Assembly: GCA_017380575.1 (NCBI GenBank)
Contig: JAFODS010000074.1
Span: 19,565-83,564 of the forward strand
DNA from: Clostridia bacterium
Lineage (GTDB): Bacteria > Bacillota > Clostridia > Oscillospirales > Acutalibacteraceae
Direction: 5' to 3'
DNA: 64,000 nucleotides
Under the pieces are notes generated by a model. The model was not told where the DNA came from, ran no database searches, and worked only from the letters and a program-made list of their open reading frames with translations. Position numbers and translations under genes: made by a program. This document shows positions 16,370-25,067 of the stretch, in pieces (within the stretch, counting starts at the first letter, position 1; each line of letters starts with the position of its first letter).

Positions 16370-17224
16370 TTATTCCTTTCCGTTTTGTATTCTTGTTGCA
16401 GTAATTGTGTTCTGCATAAGTGTTGCAATGGTCATCGGGCCAACGCCGCCGGGAACGGGAGTGATGTAACTTGCCTTCTCTTTGCAAGCCTCAAAATCAA
16501 CGTCACCGCAAAGCTTGCCGTCGTCCATTCTGTTGATGCCGACGTCGATGATAACTGCACCGTCCTTAACCATATCGGCAGTAACAAAGTTCGGTCTGCC
16601 GACAGCTGCAACAATAACATCTGCACCTGCAACAACCTCCTTAAGGTTCTTGGTGCGTGAATGGCAGATTGTAACCGTTGCATTTTCTTTGAGCATAAGC
16701 ATTGCCATAGGCTTGCCTACGATGTTGCTTCTGCCGATTACAACACAGTTTTTACCGTCAAGGTCGATGTTTTCATAACGAAGCATTTCCATAATTCCTG
16801 CGGGTGTGCAGGGAAGGAAATTGAAATCACCGATCATAATGTGACCGACGTTCTCAGGGTGGAATGCGTCAACGTCCTTTTCAGGCTTTATAAGATTGAG
16901 AACCTTTTTTTCGTCAAGGTGCTTCGGCAGGGGAAGCTGGCAGAGGATGCCGTTAACTGATTTATCGTTGTTGAGCTTTTCAACAAGCTCAATCAGTTCT
17001 TCTTCCTTTGTTTCTGCAGGAAGAACATATTCAAGCGAACGGATTCCGCAGAATTCGCAAGCCTTCTTCTTGTTGTTTACATAAACTCTGGAAGCCGGGT
17101 CGTCACCGACGAGTATAACTGCGAGGCACGGCTCAATGCCGTTTTCTTTAAGCTCTTTTACTTCATCCGAAACACGGAGCTTTACCGCTTCGGAAACTTC
17201 TTTACCGCTGATGATTTTATACAT
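16370..17224 (-). CDS. folD: Bifunctional methylenetetrahydrofolate dehydrogenase/cyclohydrolase
   Basis: FolD (284 residues) interconverts methylene-, methenyl- and formyl-tetrahydrofolate using NADP. The catalytic lysine region YVNNKKKACE, the LPLPKHL loop, PCTPAGIMEML, the Rossmann GRSNIVGKPMA and the C-terminal PVPGGVGPMT signature are all present. Its start overlaps the end of lgt by eight bases, so GAGG inside lgt serves as ribosome binding site; the longer upstream frame lies in lgt. Confidence 0.96.
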   Translation of the reverse strand: MYKIISGKEVSEAVKLRVSDEVKELKENGIEPCLAVILVGDDPASRVYVNNKKKACEFCGIRSLEYVLPAETKEEELIELVEKLNNDKSVNGILCQLPLPKHLDEKKVLNLIKPEKDVDAFHPENVGHIMIGDFNFLPCTPAGIMEMLRYENIDLDGKNCVVIGRSNIVGKPMAMLMLKENATVTICHSRTKNLKEVVAGADVIVAAVGRPNFVTADMVKDGAVIIDVGINRMDDGKLCGDVDFEACKEKASYITPVPGGVGPMTIATLMQNTITATRIQNGKE

Positions 17225-18242
17225 CTTGTTTTTCCTCGCTTTCTGCAGTTTCAGCATCAGCTGTTTTCTTGGATTTTTTTGATTTTCTTACTTCGTAAAC
17301 TTCGCCTCTTGCTTCAGCTTCTTTTTTTAGCTCTTCTTCAAGGAAGAAATCAATGCCGTCAATCGGCTTCGGATTCTTGGTGTACTTACGGATAAGAACA
17401 ACAAGAGCGATGAAGCAAACGAGAGCGAGAGCTGCGGAAATAACCTGTGAAACACGAAGGGTTGTGCCTGTGATGTAAAGGCTGTCTGTACGAAGTCCTT
17501 CAACAACGGCTCTTTCAAGTCCGTACCATACGCCGTAGCAAAGGAAAATCTGTCCGCTGAACTTACGGAATTTCTGACAGATGAGATAGAGAACAAAGAA
17601 ACCGAGAAGGCACCAGATGGATTCGTAAAGGAAGGTCGGATGAACAGCCTTGTTCGGATCCATTGTTATTCCGTTTGCCACGAACTCGTCCTGATGTCCG
17701 ATTATGTATGTGGCAATTTTGCTGCTCCACATACCCCACGGCAGGTCTGTATTTGTGCCGAAGGCCTCCTGATTTGCAAAATTACCCCAACGGCCGATAC
17801 CCTGACCGATAAGAAGGCTCATTGAAGCCATATCAAGAAGATTCCAAAAATTCATTTTACGAACCTTGCAGACGACGAATGCGGCCGCAAGACCGCCGAT
17901 AATACCGCCGTAAATTGCAAGTCCGCCTTCCCATATGGCAAAGATATCAAGCGGATTATCCTTGTAAAGATCCCATTTGAATATACAATAATATAATCTT
18001 GCACCGATGATGCCGAAGATTGTGCCGTAAATAAGCACGTCGAGCATCTTGTCAAGGCTTATCTTCCATTTATAAGCCATTCGTCCTCCGAAGAGCACGG
18101 CAAGCAAAAAGCCGAAAGCAATAATTGCACCGTACCAACGGATTGTGATATCTGCTCCGAAAAGATTGAAATCCGCAAGGATTGAGGAAACATTCATGCT
18201 TCCCGAAAGTCCGTTAAAAAATACTTCTACTGTATCGTGCAT
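17217..18242 (-). CDS. lgt: Prolipoprotein diacylglyceryl transferase
   Basis: Lgt (341 residues) adds diacylglycerol to the lipobox cysteine of prolipoproteins in the membrane. Seven membrane helices are visible; the signature GRWGNFANQEAFG and the HPTFLYES motif are intact. A lysine-rich cytoplasmic C-terminal tail of about 45 residues is added. ATG at 18242 follows GAGGTGAC. Confidence 0.95.
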   Translation of the reverse strand: MHDTVEVFFNGLSGSMNVSSILADFNLFGADITIRWYGAIIAFGFLLAVLFGGRMAYKWKISLDKMLDVLIYGTIFGIIGARLYYCIFKWDLYKDNPLDIFAIWEGGLAIYGGIIGGLAAAFVVCKVRKMNFWNLLDMASMSLLIGQGIGRWGNFANQEAFGTNTDLPWGMWSSKIATYIIGHQDEFVANGITMDPNKAVHPTFLYESIWCLLGFFVLYLICQKFRKFSGQIFLCYGVWYGLERAVVEGLRTDSLYITGTTLRVSQVISAALALVCFIALVVLIRKYTKNPKPIDGIDFFLEEELKKEAEARGEVYEVRKSKKSKKTADAETAESEEKQDV

Positions 18243-18252
18243 TTTTGTCACC

Positions 18253-19527
18253 TCAGTTGTTTGGTAAAATTACAGAAAGTGTGCTGTAGTTTTCGTCAAG
18301 AGTTTTGTTAAGAAGCTCTCTGATGTCTTCAACAGTTACTGTTTTGTAGGTTTCAAAATCGGTGAAAACGTCCTCGTCTGCAAAATATGAAACAGCCATA
18401 TTGTTTGCAAGACCGTCAACGTCGTTCATTCCCATAATCATTCTGCCGTAAAGCTTTTTCTTTGTTCGTTCAAAAACTTTTTCGTCAAATCCTTTTTCGC
18501 GGAAATGTCTGATTTCTTTTTTGATTTCCTCGCTGACAGTTTTCGGGTCGTTGCTTTCACCTGCGAAAAGAACACACGAGTAACCGAAGCCTGTGAAATA
18601 TTCAAAACCGAAGTTGTTGTTTATAAGGTTTGCATCGAAAAGTCGCTTATAAAGGTCAGTTGACGGACCCGAAATCATATCAAGGAGAATTTCCATAGCA
18701 ATTTCTTCTTTTGCTGTTCTTTCGGGGGTGTCCCATTCCTCTTTGAAGCCGAGCATAAACTGAGGAGTTGCAACGGAAAGCTTTTTCTCGCAGTAATCTG
18801 CCTTAACTTCCTTCGGCTCTTCAATAATCTTTCTCTGTGCCATTTTACCTTCAACGGGTTTAAGCACCTTGTCGGCAACTTCAAGAACCTCTTCGACTGT
18901 TGTGTTACCTGCAACTGCAAGCACCATATTGTTGAGATTGTAGAAATTGTTGTAGCAATCGTAAAGCATATCTGCCGTAATCTGTGCGATTGATTCCTGA
19001 GTTCCTGCAATGTCAATTCTTACGGGCAGGTTGTGGTACATATTGCGAAGGCAGTTGAACATAACCTCCCAGTCGGGAATGTCCTTATACATATCAATTT
19101 CCTGACCGATGATGCCCTGTTCCTTTTCAACAGTTGCCTGAGTGAAATACGGATTCTGAACAAAGTCGAGGAGAATTTCAAGGTTTTCTTTGAAATTGCC
19201 TGAGCAGGAGAAAAGATAACCTGTTCTGTCAAAGCTTGTGTAAGCATTAGCTGATGCGCCTGTTTTTGCAAATCTTTCAAAAGCATCAAGGTCTTCGCTT
19301 TCAAAAAGCTTGTGTTCAAGGAAATGAGCCGTGCCTTCAGGGATTTCTCTGAAAGAGCCGTCCTTGGTTTCAATCATTGTGTCGATTGAACCGTACTTTG
19401 TTGCAAAAATCGCATAAGTGCTTGTGTAGCCTGCCTTGGGCATAATAAGAATCTTAAGACCTGACGGGTGGTCAATGTCATAATACATTTCGTTAAGAAG
19501 CTCGTTTCTGATTTCATTAATCTTCAT
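18253..19527 (-). CDS. yfmH: M16 zinc peptidase (YfmH-like, active partner)
   Basis: A 424-residue M16 (insulinase/pitrilysin) peptidase without a signal peptide. The inverted zinc motif HFLEH is at residues 68-72, with the distal glutamate in the GQEIDMYKD segment, so it should be catalytic. The neighbour upstream is an M16 homologue lacking the motif; such active/inactive pairs work as heterodimers in bacteria. ATG at 19527 follows GGGGAGG, inside the end of the partner gene (11-base overlap). Confidence 0.9.
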   Translation of the reverse strand: MKINEIRNELLNEMYYDIDHPSGLKILIMPKAGYTSTYAIFATKYGSIDTMIETKDGSFREIPEGTAHFLEHKLFESEDLDAFERFAKTGASANAYTSFDRTGYLFSCSGNFKENLEILLDFVQNPYFTQATVEKEQGIIGQEIDMYKDIPDWEVMFNCLRNMYHNLPVRIDIAGTQESIAQITADMLYDCYNNFYNLNNMVLAVAGNTTVEEVLEVADKVLKPVEGKMAQRKIIEEPKEVKADYCEKKLSVATPQFMLGFKEEWDTPERTAKEEIAMEILLDMISGPSTDLYKRLFDANLINNNFGFEYFTGFGYSCVLFAGESNDPKTVSEEIKKEIRHFREKGFDEKVFERTKKKLYGRMIMGMNDVDGLANNMAVSYFADEDVFTDFETYKTVTVEDIRELLNKTLDENYSTLSVILPNN

Positions 19528-20794
19528 CGTCGATGACCTCCCCGTTAGATTTGAGCATAAACACGGTGTCGAGAGTAATTGTCTTTGCAACCTCGACAAC
19601 CTGAGATTTTTCAACTTCGTTTATTTCCTCAACGTAAGCTTCGGGAGTTTTGAGTGACTCTCTGAAAATCTGTGAGGAATACCACGCGCAGATTGATTCC
19701 GGTGTGTCGTTGTTGCTGATGATTGAATCGGTAATACTCTTGATTGAAGAGGAGAAGTCTTCGTCAGAAAAATCACCCTTTGCAACAAGTGAAAGCTGAT
19801 TTAAAATTTCATTTCTTGCTTTTTCTTCGTTTGCGTCTTCAATACCGCTTTGTACCATAACGATACCCTTTGAAGAGAAAAATGCAGCGGAGCAATAGTA
19901 GCAAAGGCTCATCTTTTCGCGAACAACGGAGAAAAGCTTTGAATAAGTGCCGCCACCGAAAATATCAACGGCAATTCGCATCGGCACGGAGTTATCGTAT
20001 TCGTCAGCCATAGCCGTGCGGAAGCCCATAACGAGCTTGCCCTGCTTGATGGGCATTTCTTCGCAGACATATTCGGGCTGATTGACTTCATTCACGAAAA
20101 CCGTGTTGATTTCAGCAACATCTCTTTTAATTGAGCTGAAACGGTTCTTAAGCATCTCGGCAACGGGAGCAATGTCCATACTGCCGACCATTGTGACCTG
20201 AATAGTAGCCTTACAAAGAACCTCTTTCCAGGCTGAGTAAACTTCTTCGGGAGTGAGTGTCTTCACCTCATCAACTGAACCTAAGCGGTTGATGCTGTAA
20301 GCCTCATCCTTGAACATTATTTCTTCGCAACGCATAAGTGCATAACGGCGCTTGTCATTCATTTCGTTTTCGATAGCTTCAATAAGAAGACGCTTTTCCT
20401 GCTCGATGATGTCAGCGGGGAAGCTTTCACCTTCGGTAAGAGGGTCGAAAATCATATCTGTAAGAAGCTGAACACATTCGAGAGCAACCGTATCTCCGTC
20501 GAGGGCGAAACGGTCGTCGATAGCTGTGAGGTTAAAAGAAAGAATCTGTGACTCACCGCGTTTGAGAACACCTGCAGAAACAGATGCTCCGTAAAGCTCG
20601 TCAAGCACACGGTTAAGAGTGATATAATCGGGATATTTTGCACATCTTCTGTGAAGAATGAAGGGGAGAATTGCCCTTGCCGATGTGCCTGAATCAAGCG
20701 GCATAGCCATACTGATATTGATACGGCAGGTCTTGAATTTGTCGGTGCCCTGCGCACAAAGGCGTACGCCGTCAGCGATGTTTTCAAAATGCAT
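19517..20794 (-). CDS. yfmF: M16 peptidase-like protein (YfmF-like, non-catalytic partner)
   Basis: A 425-residue M16-family protein whose N-terminal domain has no HxxEH motif (the equivalent region reads ILHRRCAKY), so it is probably the structural or substrate-binding partner of the next gene. The C-terminal M16 domain is normal. It begins the five-gene operon M16-M16-lgt-folD-pspC. Only a weak AAGG precedes the ATG. Substrates are unknown. Confidence 0.88.
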   Translation of the reverse strand: MHFENIADGVRLCAQGTDKFKTCRINISMAMPLDSGTSARAILPFILHRRCAKYPDYITLNRVLDELYGASVSAGVLKRGESQILSFNLTAIDDRFALDGDTVALECVQLLTDMIFDPLTEGESFPADIIEQEKRLLIEAIENEMNDKRRYALMRCEEIMFKDEAYSINRLGSVDEVKTLTPEEVYSAWKEVLCKATIQVTMVGSMDIAPVAEMLKNRFSSIKRDVAEINTVFVNEVNQPEYVCEEMPIKQGKLVMGFRTAMADEYDNSVPMRIAVDIFGGGTYSKLFSVVREKMSLCYYCSAAFFSSKGIVMVQSGIEDANEEKARNEILNQLSLVAKGDFSDEDFSSSIKSITDSIISNNDTPESICAWYSSQIFRESLKTPEAYVEEINEVEKSQVVEVAKTITLDTVFMLKSNGEVIDDED

Positions 20795-20916
20795 AAAAAC
20801 ACAACCTTAATAAAAATTTGCTATATTTAAATTAGTATACCACAAAGCAGACAGAAATAAAAGTATTTTAGAAAAATATTACCACACACTTTCAGCAATA
20901 TAAATGTAAATCATTG

Positions 20917-20945
20917 TTGAAGTTTTGAAATATATATGTTATAAT
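20917..20945 (+). promoter_or_regulatory. Promoter of the anchored cohesin-like protein gene
   Basis: TTGAAG, 17-base spacer, TATAAT. Confidence 0.75.
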
Positions 20946-20999
20946 GCCGTTATCGGAAGTGTCGGTACGGCATTTCTAAAAAATCAGGGAGGATTTATA

Positions 21000-22460
21000 A
21001 TGAAAACATTATTTTCAAAAATCACAGCAGCAATTCTTGTTGTTATGATGATGTTCAGCATCGTTCCCGTAATGGGATTGGAGCTTTCATCACAGGCAGC
21101 AGAGAAGGTAACATTTTCGCTAAACCTTGCAGAAGAAACAAGCACTCAGGTTGTTCTTACTGTTAAGCTTGACAGCGGCAGCTTCGGTGCAGTTGACTTT
21201 GGCGTTACATACAATTCAGCTAAAGTTAAAAAGTGTACAAAGATTACAGGTAATACAGATATCGCTCTTAGCGGCGGTGTTCAGCAGTTCTATGCTCCGA
21301 CAGGTCTCGGCAGTATCGCTGTTGAGCCGGCATACGACAAGGCAGGCAGTGTTATTGCAACTTATACATTTGAGAAAAATGCAGGCACGAATGTTACAAA
21401 GGATGACTTTGCACTTAAAGTTTCAAACTGTGACGATGCTACCGGAGCAAAGGCAAGTGTTACTGTAAAAAATACACTTCCGACAGAGCAACCGACACAG
21501 AAGCCTACACAGAAGCCGACTGAAAAGCCGACAGAAAAGCCGACAGAAAAGCCGACTGAAAAGCCGACACAGAAGCCTACAGAACCTACAAAACCGACTC
21601 AGAAGCCGACTGAATCTACAAAGCCGACACAGAAACCGACTGACCCGACGAAGCCGACTCAGAAGCCGACTAACCCAACTGAGAAACCGACATCAACAAC
21701 AGCTACAACACTTACAACAGTACCTTCTTCAACAGAGGCAACAACAGTACTTGCTGTAAGCAACGGTAAATGCGGTGACAATGCAGAGTGGTACTTTGAC
21801 GAAACAACAGGAACACTTGTAATCTCAGGCTCAGGCGATATGTGGGATTATTCTGCAGTTGAACCCGAGTGGGTAACAAAGCACGGCATTTACATCAAGG
21901 AAGTTACAATCAGTTACGGTATCACAAGCATCGGTGCAGGCAGCTTCAAAAATTGCCTCAACCTTGAAACAGTTTACATCCCGTCTTCTGTAGTAAGAAT
22001 CGGTGCAGGCGCTTTCGACGGTTGCTACAACCTCAAGAATGTATATTATGAGGGTACAGAAGAGGATTTCAGAAATCTCTTCCCGCAGGCAGAATCAATC
22101 TTCGGTTCAACAGCAAACTTTAACTTTGATTCTTCAATCGTTGTAGACGGTAATCAGTATGAGGATATGACTGATGCTGAGAACGAACCTGAAAATCCTG
22201 CTGATAAGCTTGGTATCGACAAAAACACATTGATTATCATCATTGCAGTTGTTGCTCTTCTTATCGTTGTTGTTGCTGTACTTCTTGTTCTTAAAAGCAA
22301 GAAGAAAAAGGCACCGGCAAAGGAGCAGGAAGTAAAGGCTGAAGAGGAACCGTTCCAGTATCAGGATCCGAATCAGTTCCAGGCTCCGGATCAGTTCCAG
22401 TATGTGGATCCGTTCCAGCAGTACCAGAACCAGAACAACGATCAGAACGATCAGAAATAA
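21000..22460 (+). CDS. Membrane-anchored surface protein: cohesin-like module, Thr/Pro stalk, LRR_5 region
   Basis: A 486-residue surface protein. Residues 1-32 are a signal peptide. About 34-160 is a cohesin-like beta module with the start VTFSLNLAEET and end VTVKNTLP, related to the module of the protein at 8435-10099. About 160-255 is a Pro-Thr-Lys stalk of four-residue repeats (PTQK, PTEK). About 260-375 is a BspA-like leucine-rich repeat region (ITSIGAGSFKNCLNLETVYIP). A membrane helix near 425-447 is followed by KSKKKK and a Gln/Phe/Pro-rich cytoplasmic tail. The design fits a cell-bound scaffold or adhesin. ATG at 21000 follows GGGAGG. Confidence 0.88.
   Translation: MKTLFSKITAAILVVMMMFSIVPVMGLELSSQAAEKVTFSLNLAEETSTQVVLTVKLDSGSFGAVDFGVTYNSAKVKKCTKITGNTDIALSGGVQQFYAPTGLGSIAVEPAYDKAGSVIATYTFEKNAGTNVTKDDFALKVSNCDDATGAKASVTVKNTLPTEQPTQKPTQKPTEKPTEKPTEKPTEKPTQKPTEPTKPTQKPTESTKPTQKPTDPTKPTQKPTNPTEKPTSTTATTLTTVPSSTEATTVLAVSNGKCGDNAEWYFDETTGTLVISGSGDMWDYSAVEPEWVTKHGIYIKEVTISYGITSIGAGSFKNCLNLETVYIPSSVVRIGAGAFDGCYNLKNVYYEGTEEDFRNLFPQAESIFGSTANFNFDSSIVVDGNQYEDMTDAENEPENPADKLGIDKNTLIIIIAVVALLIVVVAVLLVLKSKKKKAPAKEQEVKAEEEPFQYQDPNQFQAPDQFQYVDPFQQYQNQNNDQNDQK
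21484..21690 (+). repeat. Degenerate 12-base tandem repeats encoding the Thr/Pro stalk
   Basis: Repeats of CCGACAGAAAAG and variants (CCGACACAGAAG), about 16 units, in frame within the stalk. Length variation by slippage would keep the frame. Confidence 0.85.
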
Positions 22461-22479
22461 TAACTCCAAAAACTAATAA

Positions 22480-22505
22480 AACAGGTAGCTTTCGAGCTGC
22501 CTGTT
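22480..22505 (+). terminator. Terminator of the anchored cohesin-like gene
   Basis: Hairpin AACAGGTAGCT/AGCTGCCTGTT followed by TTTCTTTT. Confidence 0.85.
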
Positions 22506-22527
22506 TTTCTTTTCCGTAATATTCATC

Positions 22528-22556
22528 TTGACAAAGAACGTCTTTTATCATATTAT
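22528..22556 (+). promoter_or_regulatory. Promoter of the YjdF-like membrane protein gene
   Basis: TTGACA, 17-base spacer, TATTAT. Confidence 0.8.
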
Positions 22557-22588
22557 TTAGATGAACTTTTCAACAGAGGATGAGAAAA

Positions 22589-23383
22589 ATGAAAGAATAT
22601 ATTTCTCGTATCAGAGAAAACTGTAAAACATGGGAAATCATAGTTTGGTGGGTTTTCCGCGGACTTATGATTTATGCTTTGATTGCAAGTATAATCGGTG
22701 TTAAAAACGGAACAAGAGATGCGGCAGATATTTCGCAGGTTCTTGCAAACTTTGCGGCAATGTTTGCTTGGGAAATTATGATGATGTTCCCGAAAAACAC
22801 TCTTTTCCGTCACGTTCCTTCATACATTCAGCTTCTTATTACGTTTATGGCTTTCTGCGGTTCGTTCGGCGGCAAGTTTATGAATTTTTACTACGACCTG
22901 AGCTGGTGGGATTCAGGTATGCATTTCCTCAACAGCGGTCTTGCTGTTCTTTGCGGATATGAAGCGGTAGTTGCAATGCAGAAGAGAGATAAAAAAGAGT
23001 GTTCAGTTGCAATCGTAGTGCTTGCTTCGTTCGGATTTGCTCTTTTTGCAACAATCTGTTGGGAGCTCTTTGAGTTCTTTGCAGATCAGTTTATGTGTAA
23101 CCCTGAAACAGGGGCTATCGGAGATGCACAGCACTGGTGCTACGAGCTTGCAAAGGGTACTGCAAAGGAAGCAACAATTTTTGATCCGATTTATCCTGAG
23201 CGTTGGCCGATTATGGACACAATGGCAGATACCGTTCTTAATGCAGCGGGTGCTGCAATCGGTTGGGTTGTTCTTAAAATTTTCCCGTTCCATCACAAGG
23301 GAAAGAATGACATCAACAAGCAGATTGCAGAGCTTAATGCAAAGCCTGAAAAGAAGGCAAAGAAAGAAACAGTTACAAAATAA
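22589..23383 (+). CDS. YjdF/DUF2238-like membrane protein
   Basis: A 264-residue integral membrane protein with about six helices. The segments WWDSGMHFLNSGLAVLCGYE, WELFEFFADQ and DTMADTVLNAAGA match the DUF2238 (YjdF) family of unknown function. A lysine-rich cytoplasmic tail ends the protein. The ATG at 22589 is favoured over 22580 because AGAGGA is eight bases upstream. It has its own promoter and a two-way terminator. Confidence 0.8.
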   Translation: MKEYISRIRENCKTWEIIVWWVFRGLMIYALIASIIGVKNGTRDAADISQVLANFAAMFAWEIMMMFPKNTLFRHVPSYIQLLITFMAFCGSFGGKFMNFYYDLSWWDSGMHFLNSGLAVLCGYEAVVAMQKRDKKECSVAIVVLASFGFALFATICWELFEFFADQFMCNPETGAIGDAQHWCYELAKGTAKEATIFDPIYPERWPIMDTMADTVLNAAGAAIGWVVLKIFPFHHKGKNDINKQIAELNAKPEKKAKKETVTK

Positions 23384-23389
23384 AAAAAG

Positions 23390-23418
23390 AGGATTGGTAG
23401 CTTTTGCTACCAATCCTT
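23390..23418. terminator. Bidirectional terminator
   Basis: Hairpin AGGATTGGTAGC/GCTACCAATCCT flanked by A-run and T-run. Confidence 0.85.
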
Positions 23419-23419
23419 T

Positions 23420-23650
23420 TTATCTGTTAAGTTCATCAATTACAACATCATAAAAATGGCAGAGTTCAATTTCGCAGGAGTTAAGAAGCGAAACAATTCT
23501 TTCTGCGGTGTTTCGGTTAACGGAAACGTCGGCAAACTTTGAAAGATGGGAACCGTTTTCCTTGTCTGTTGCTTCAATTCCGTATGTGAGAACGAAGTTT
23601 CCGTCGTCAAGAACGAGTGCACCTTTTGTAATTGAATATAAAGCTTTCAT
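23420..23650 (-). CDS. Small conserved protein, DUF6514-like
   Basis: A 76-residue soluble protein. The pattern of TYGIEATD, FADVSVN, HFYDVVID resembles DUF6514, a clostridial family of unknown function; the match is from memory of the pattern. ATG at 23650 follows GGAAGG; an 11-codon upstream extension has no ribosome binding site. A GTGAATT/AATTCAC palindrome lies just upstream at about 23670-23684. Confidence 0.65.
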   Translation of the reverse strand: MKALYSITKGALVLDDGNFVLTYGIEATDKENGSHLSKFADVSVNRNTAERIVSLLNSCEIELCHFYDVVIDELNR

Positions 23651-23683
23651 AATAAACCTTCCAATGATGTGAATTAAATTCAC

Positions 23684-24086
23684 GTTTCGCTAATATCATA
23701 CACCTGATACAGAGAGTTGTCAATATCATTTGCCTTTTTCTGCTATAATGACGAAGCTGAAATGCAAATAAAACCGAAAGAAATAAAATTTTGTCGCAAA
23801 AAGTAAATACGAAGTATACGATTGTTGCGTTTTTGTGTCTTGCGAAAAGGGGAATATAAAAGCTTGTTTTGTCGACTTATGAAGAATAAATGTAAGCCGA
23901 AATTTCGTGCCTACTAAATGCAGAAAAAACTTATTGAAGAAAAACCAAATGTTGTATAAATATCTCTTAATGGTATAATTATGCCTTTGAATGTTCAGAT
24001 TGTCATTTTCACTAAATACCGTTTGTATATACCTTGAAAAAAAGCTGGTTTTGTGGTATCATAAAAAAGTCACAGGAGGTGTGATT
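23684..24086. other. Intergenic region, 403 bases, without recognisable gene
   Basis: Holds divergent promoters only. On the minus strand TTGACA at 23718-23723 lies about 17-18 bases from a weak -10 near 23695-23700. On the plus strand a second possible promoter (TTGTAT, 16 bases, TATAAT) starts at 23952. The A/T-rich middle (23750-23950) shows no ORF or clear structure. Confidence 0.5.
24034..24062 (+). promoter_or_regulatory. Promoter of the DtxR-family gene
   Basis: TTGAAA, 17-base spacer, TATCAT, about 25 bases before the ATG. Confidence 0.7.
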
Positions 24087-24458
24087 ATGCTTTTGCAGGA
24101 ATCAGGCGAAATGTACCTTGAATCTATATATGTATTAACTAAAAAAAGCAGTGCCGTGCGTTCAATAGACGTATGTGAATATATGGGATATTCAAAGCCG
24201 AGTGTCAGCCGTGCGATAGGTCTTCTTAAAAACGGCGGATATGTAAGCGTTGACGGAGAGGGTCACCTCAGCCTTACAGAGGTCGGCAAGGATGTTGCAG
24301 AGAAAATTTATCAGCGTCATACAATGCTTACGGAATTGCTTGTGCGTCTTGGTGTTTCAAGGGAAGTTGCCGCAGAGGATGCGTGTAAAATTGAGCATGT
24401 TATAAGCGAAGAAACAGTTGCGGCGATAAAGAATTATGTCGAAAGTGCGAGTGAGTGA
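24087..24458 (+). CDS. DtxR/MntR-family metal-dependent transcriptional regulator
   Basis: A 123-residue regulator with an N-terminal winged helix (residues 5-65; EMYLESIYVL, RSIDVCEYMGYSKPSVSRAI) and the metal-binding dimerisation helices (HTMLTELLVRLGV, DACKIEHVISEET). It lacks the SH3-like third domain, as MntR does. It probably senses Mn or Fe. ATG at 24087 follows AGGAGGTG. The next gene overlaps it by about 23 bases. Confidence 0.9.
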   Translation: MLLQESGEMYLESIYVLTKKSSAVRSIDVCEYMGYSKPSVSRAIGLLKNGGYVSVDGEGHLSLTEVGKDVAEKIYQRHTMLTELLVRLGVSREVAAEDACKIEHVISEETVAAIKNYVESASE

Positions 24459-24693
24459 TTTGAAGTATTCTGTTGACAGAATTGAAGAAGGCTTTGCAGT
24501 CTGTGAAGACGAAAACGGAAAGACAGTAAATATTGAAATCGGAAAGTTGCCCGAAGGCGTGAAAGAGGGCGACCTTATTTCTGCCGATAACGGAGAAGCT
24601 GTTATTCTTGCGGAAGAAACGGAAGCACGAAGAAAAAAGCTTGCAGAAAAAAGAAGAGCACTTTTTGAAAGAAAGAGAAGGAGAGTCGATTAA
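24436..24693 (+). CDS. DUF3006-like small protein
   Basis: An 85-residue or shorter protein. The core YSVDRIEEGFAVCEDENG...LPEGVKEGDLI is typical of DUF3006, a small OB-fold-like family of unknown function; the C-terminus is highly basic. The start is uncertain: ATG at 24436 lies inside the DtxR gene, GTG codons follow at 24445 and 24451, and a TTG at 24460 directly after the DtxR stop would begin at the conserved core. Co-transcribed with the regulator. Confidence 0.75.
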   Translation: MSKVRVSDLKYSVDRIEEGFAVCEDENGKTVNIEIGKLPEGVKEGDLISADNGEAVILAEETEARRKKLAEKRRALFERKRRRVD

Positions 24694-24703
24694 GACTCTC
24701 CTT
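24678..24703. terminator. Bidirectional terminator inside two converging gene ends
   Basis: Hairpin AAGGAGAGTC/GACTCTCCTT; the loop contains the two opposite stop codons, which overlap at 24690-24693. Confidence 0.75.
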
Positions 24704-24908
24704 TGTTATTGTACCCGAACCCTTTATAATGCTTTTTCTTCCTGCTTGTCGGAAGACCCTGAGAAATTTTTGGGAAGCTGTTGTCGCTGTCTGCCGTCGG
24801 CTGAATGTTGTATGTGCCGTATTTATGCAGAATTTCATCGCAGGTTTCAGGCTGACCAAAAACAGGTTCATCGATTTTTCCGTAAACTTTGTTGTCGTTG
24901 TTATTCAT
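24690..24908 (-). CDS. Small hypothetical protein
   Basis: A 72-residue hydrophilic protein with no membrane segment or known domain. It contains CDEILHKYGTYNIQPTAD followed by FPKISQGLP, which looks like a conserved motif, and a basic C-terminus. GGGTGAT precedes the ATG. It converges on the DUF3006 gene, overlapping by four bases. Function unknown. Confidence 0.65.
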   Translation of the reverse strand: MNNNDNKVYGKIDEPVFGQPETCDEILHKYGTYNIQPTADSDNSFPKISQGLPTSRKKKHYKGFGYNNKGES

Positions 24909-24962
24909 AATATCACCCGAAATTATTTTGCTGATTCTGATATTAAAAATTCATAAATAAAC

Positions 24963-24991
24963 TTGACAAAAACTGAAAATTATAGTATTAT
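24963..24991 (+). promoter_or_regulatory. Promoter of the mgtC pair
   Basis: TTGACA, 17-base spacer, TATTAT. Confidence 0.8.
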
Positions 24992-25006
24992 ACGTCATTA
25001 TAACTC

Positions 25007-25035
25007 GGCGGGCGTGAACATATAATCACGTCCGT
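25007..25035 (+). promoter_or_regulatory. Leader hairpin upstream of the mgtC pair
   Basis: CGGGCGTGA and TCACGTCCG form a nine-pair stem (one G-U) with an eight-base A/T loop. No T-run follows, so it is not a simple terminator. Too short for an M-box riboswitch. Confidence 0.4.
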
Positions 25036-25067
25036 TAGCATATTATATAGGAAAAGGAGGGTTTGTT

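Noticed and set aside
21480-21700. Tandem repeats as a CRISPR array
   Set aside because: The 12-base repeats are contiguous, lack spacers and encode an in-frame Thr/Pro stalk.
24992-25067. Magnesium (M-box) riboswitch before mgtC
   Set aside because: The leader is only about 75 bases with a single stem; M-box aptamers are about twice as long with several conserved helices.
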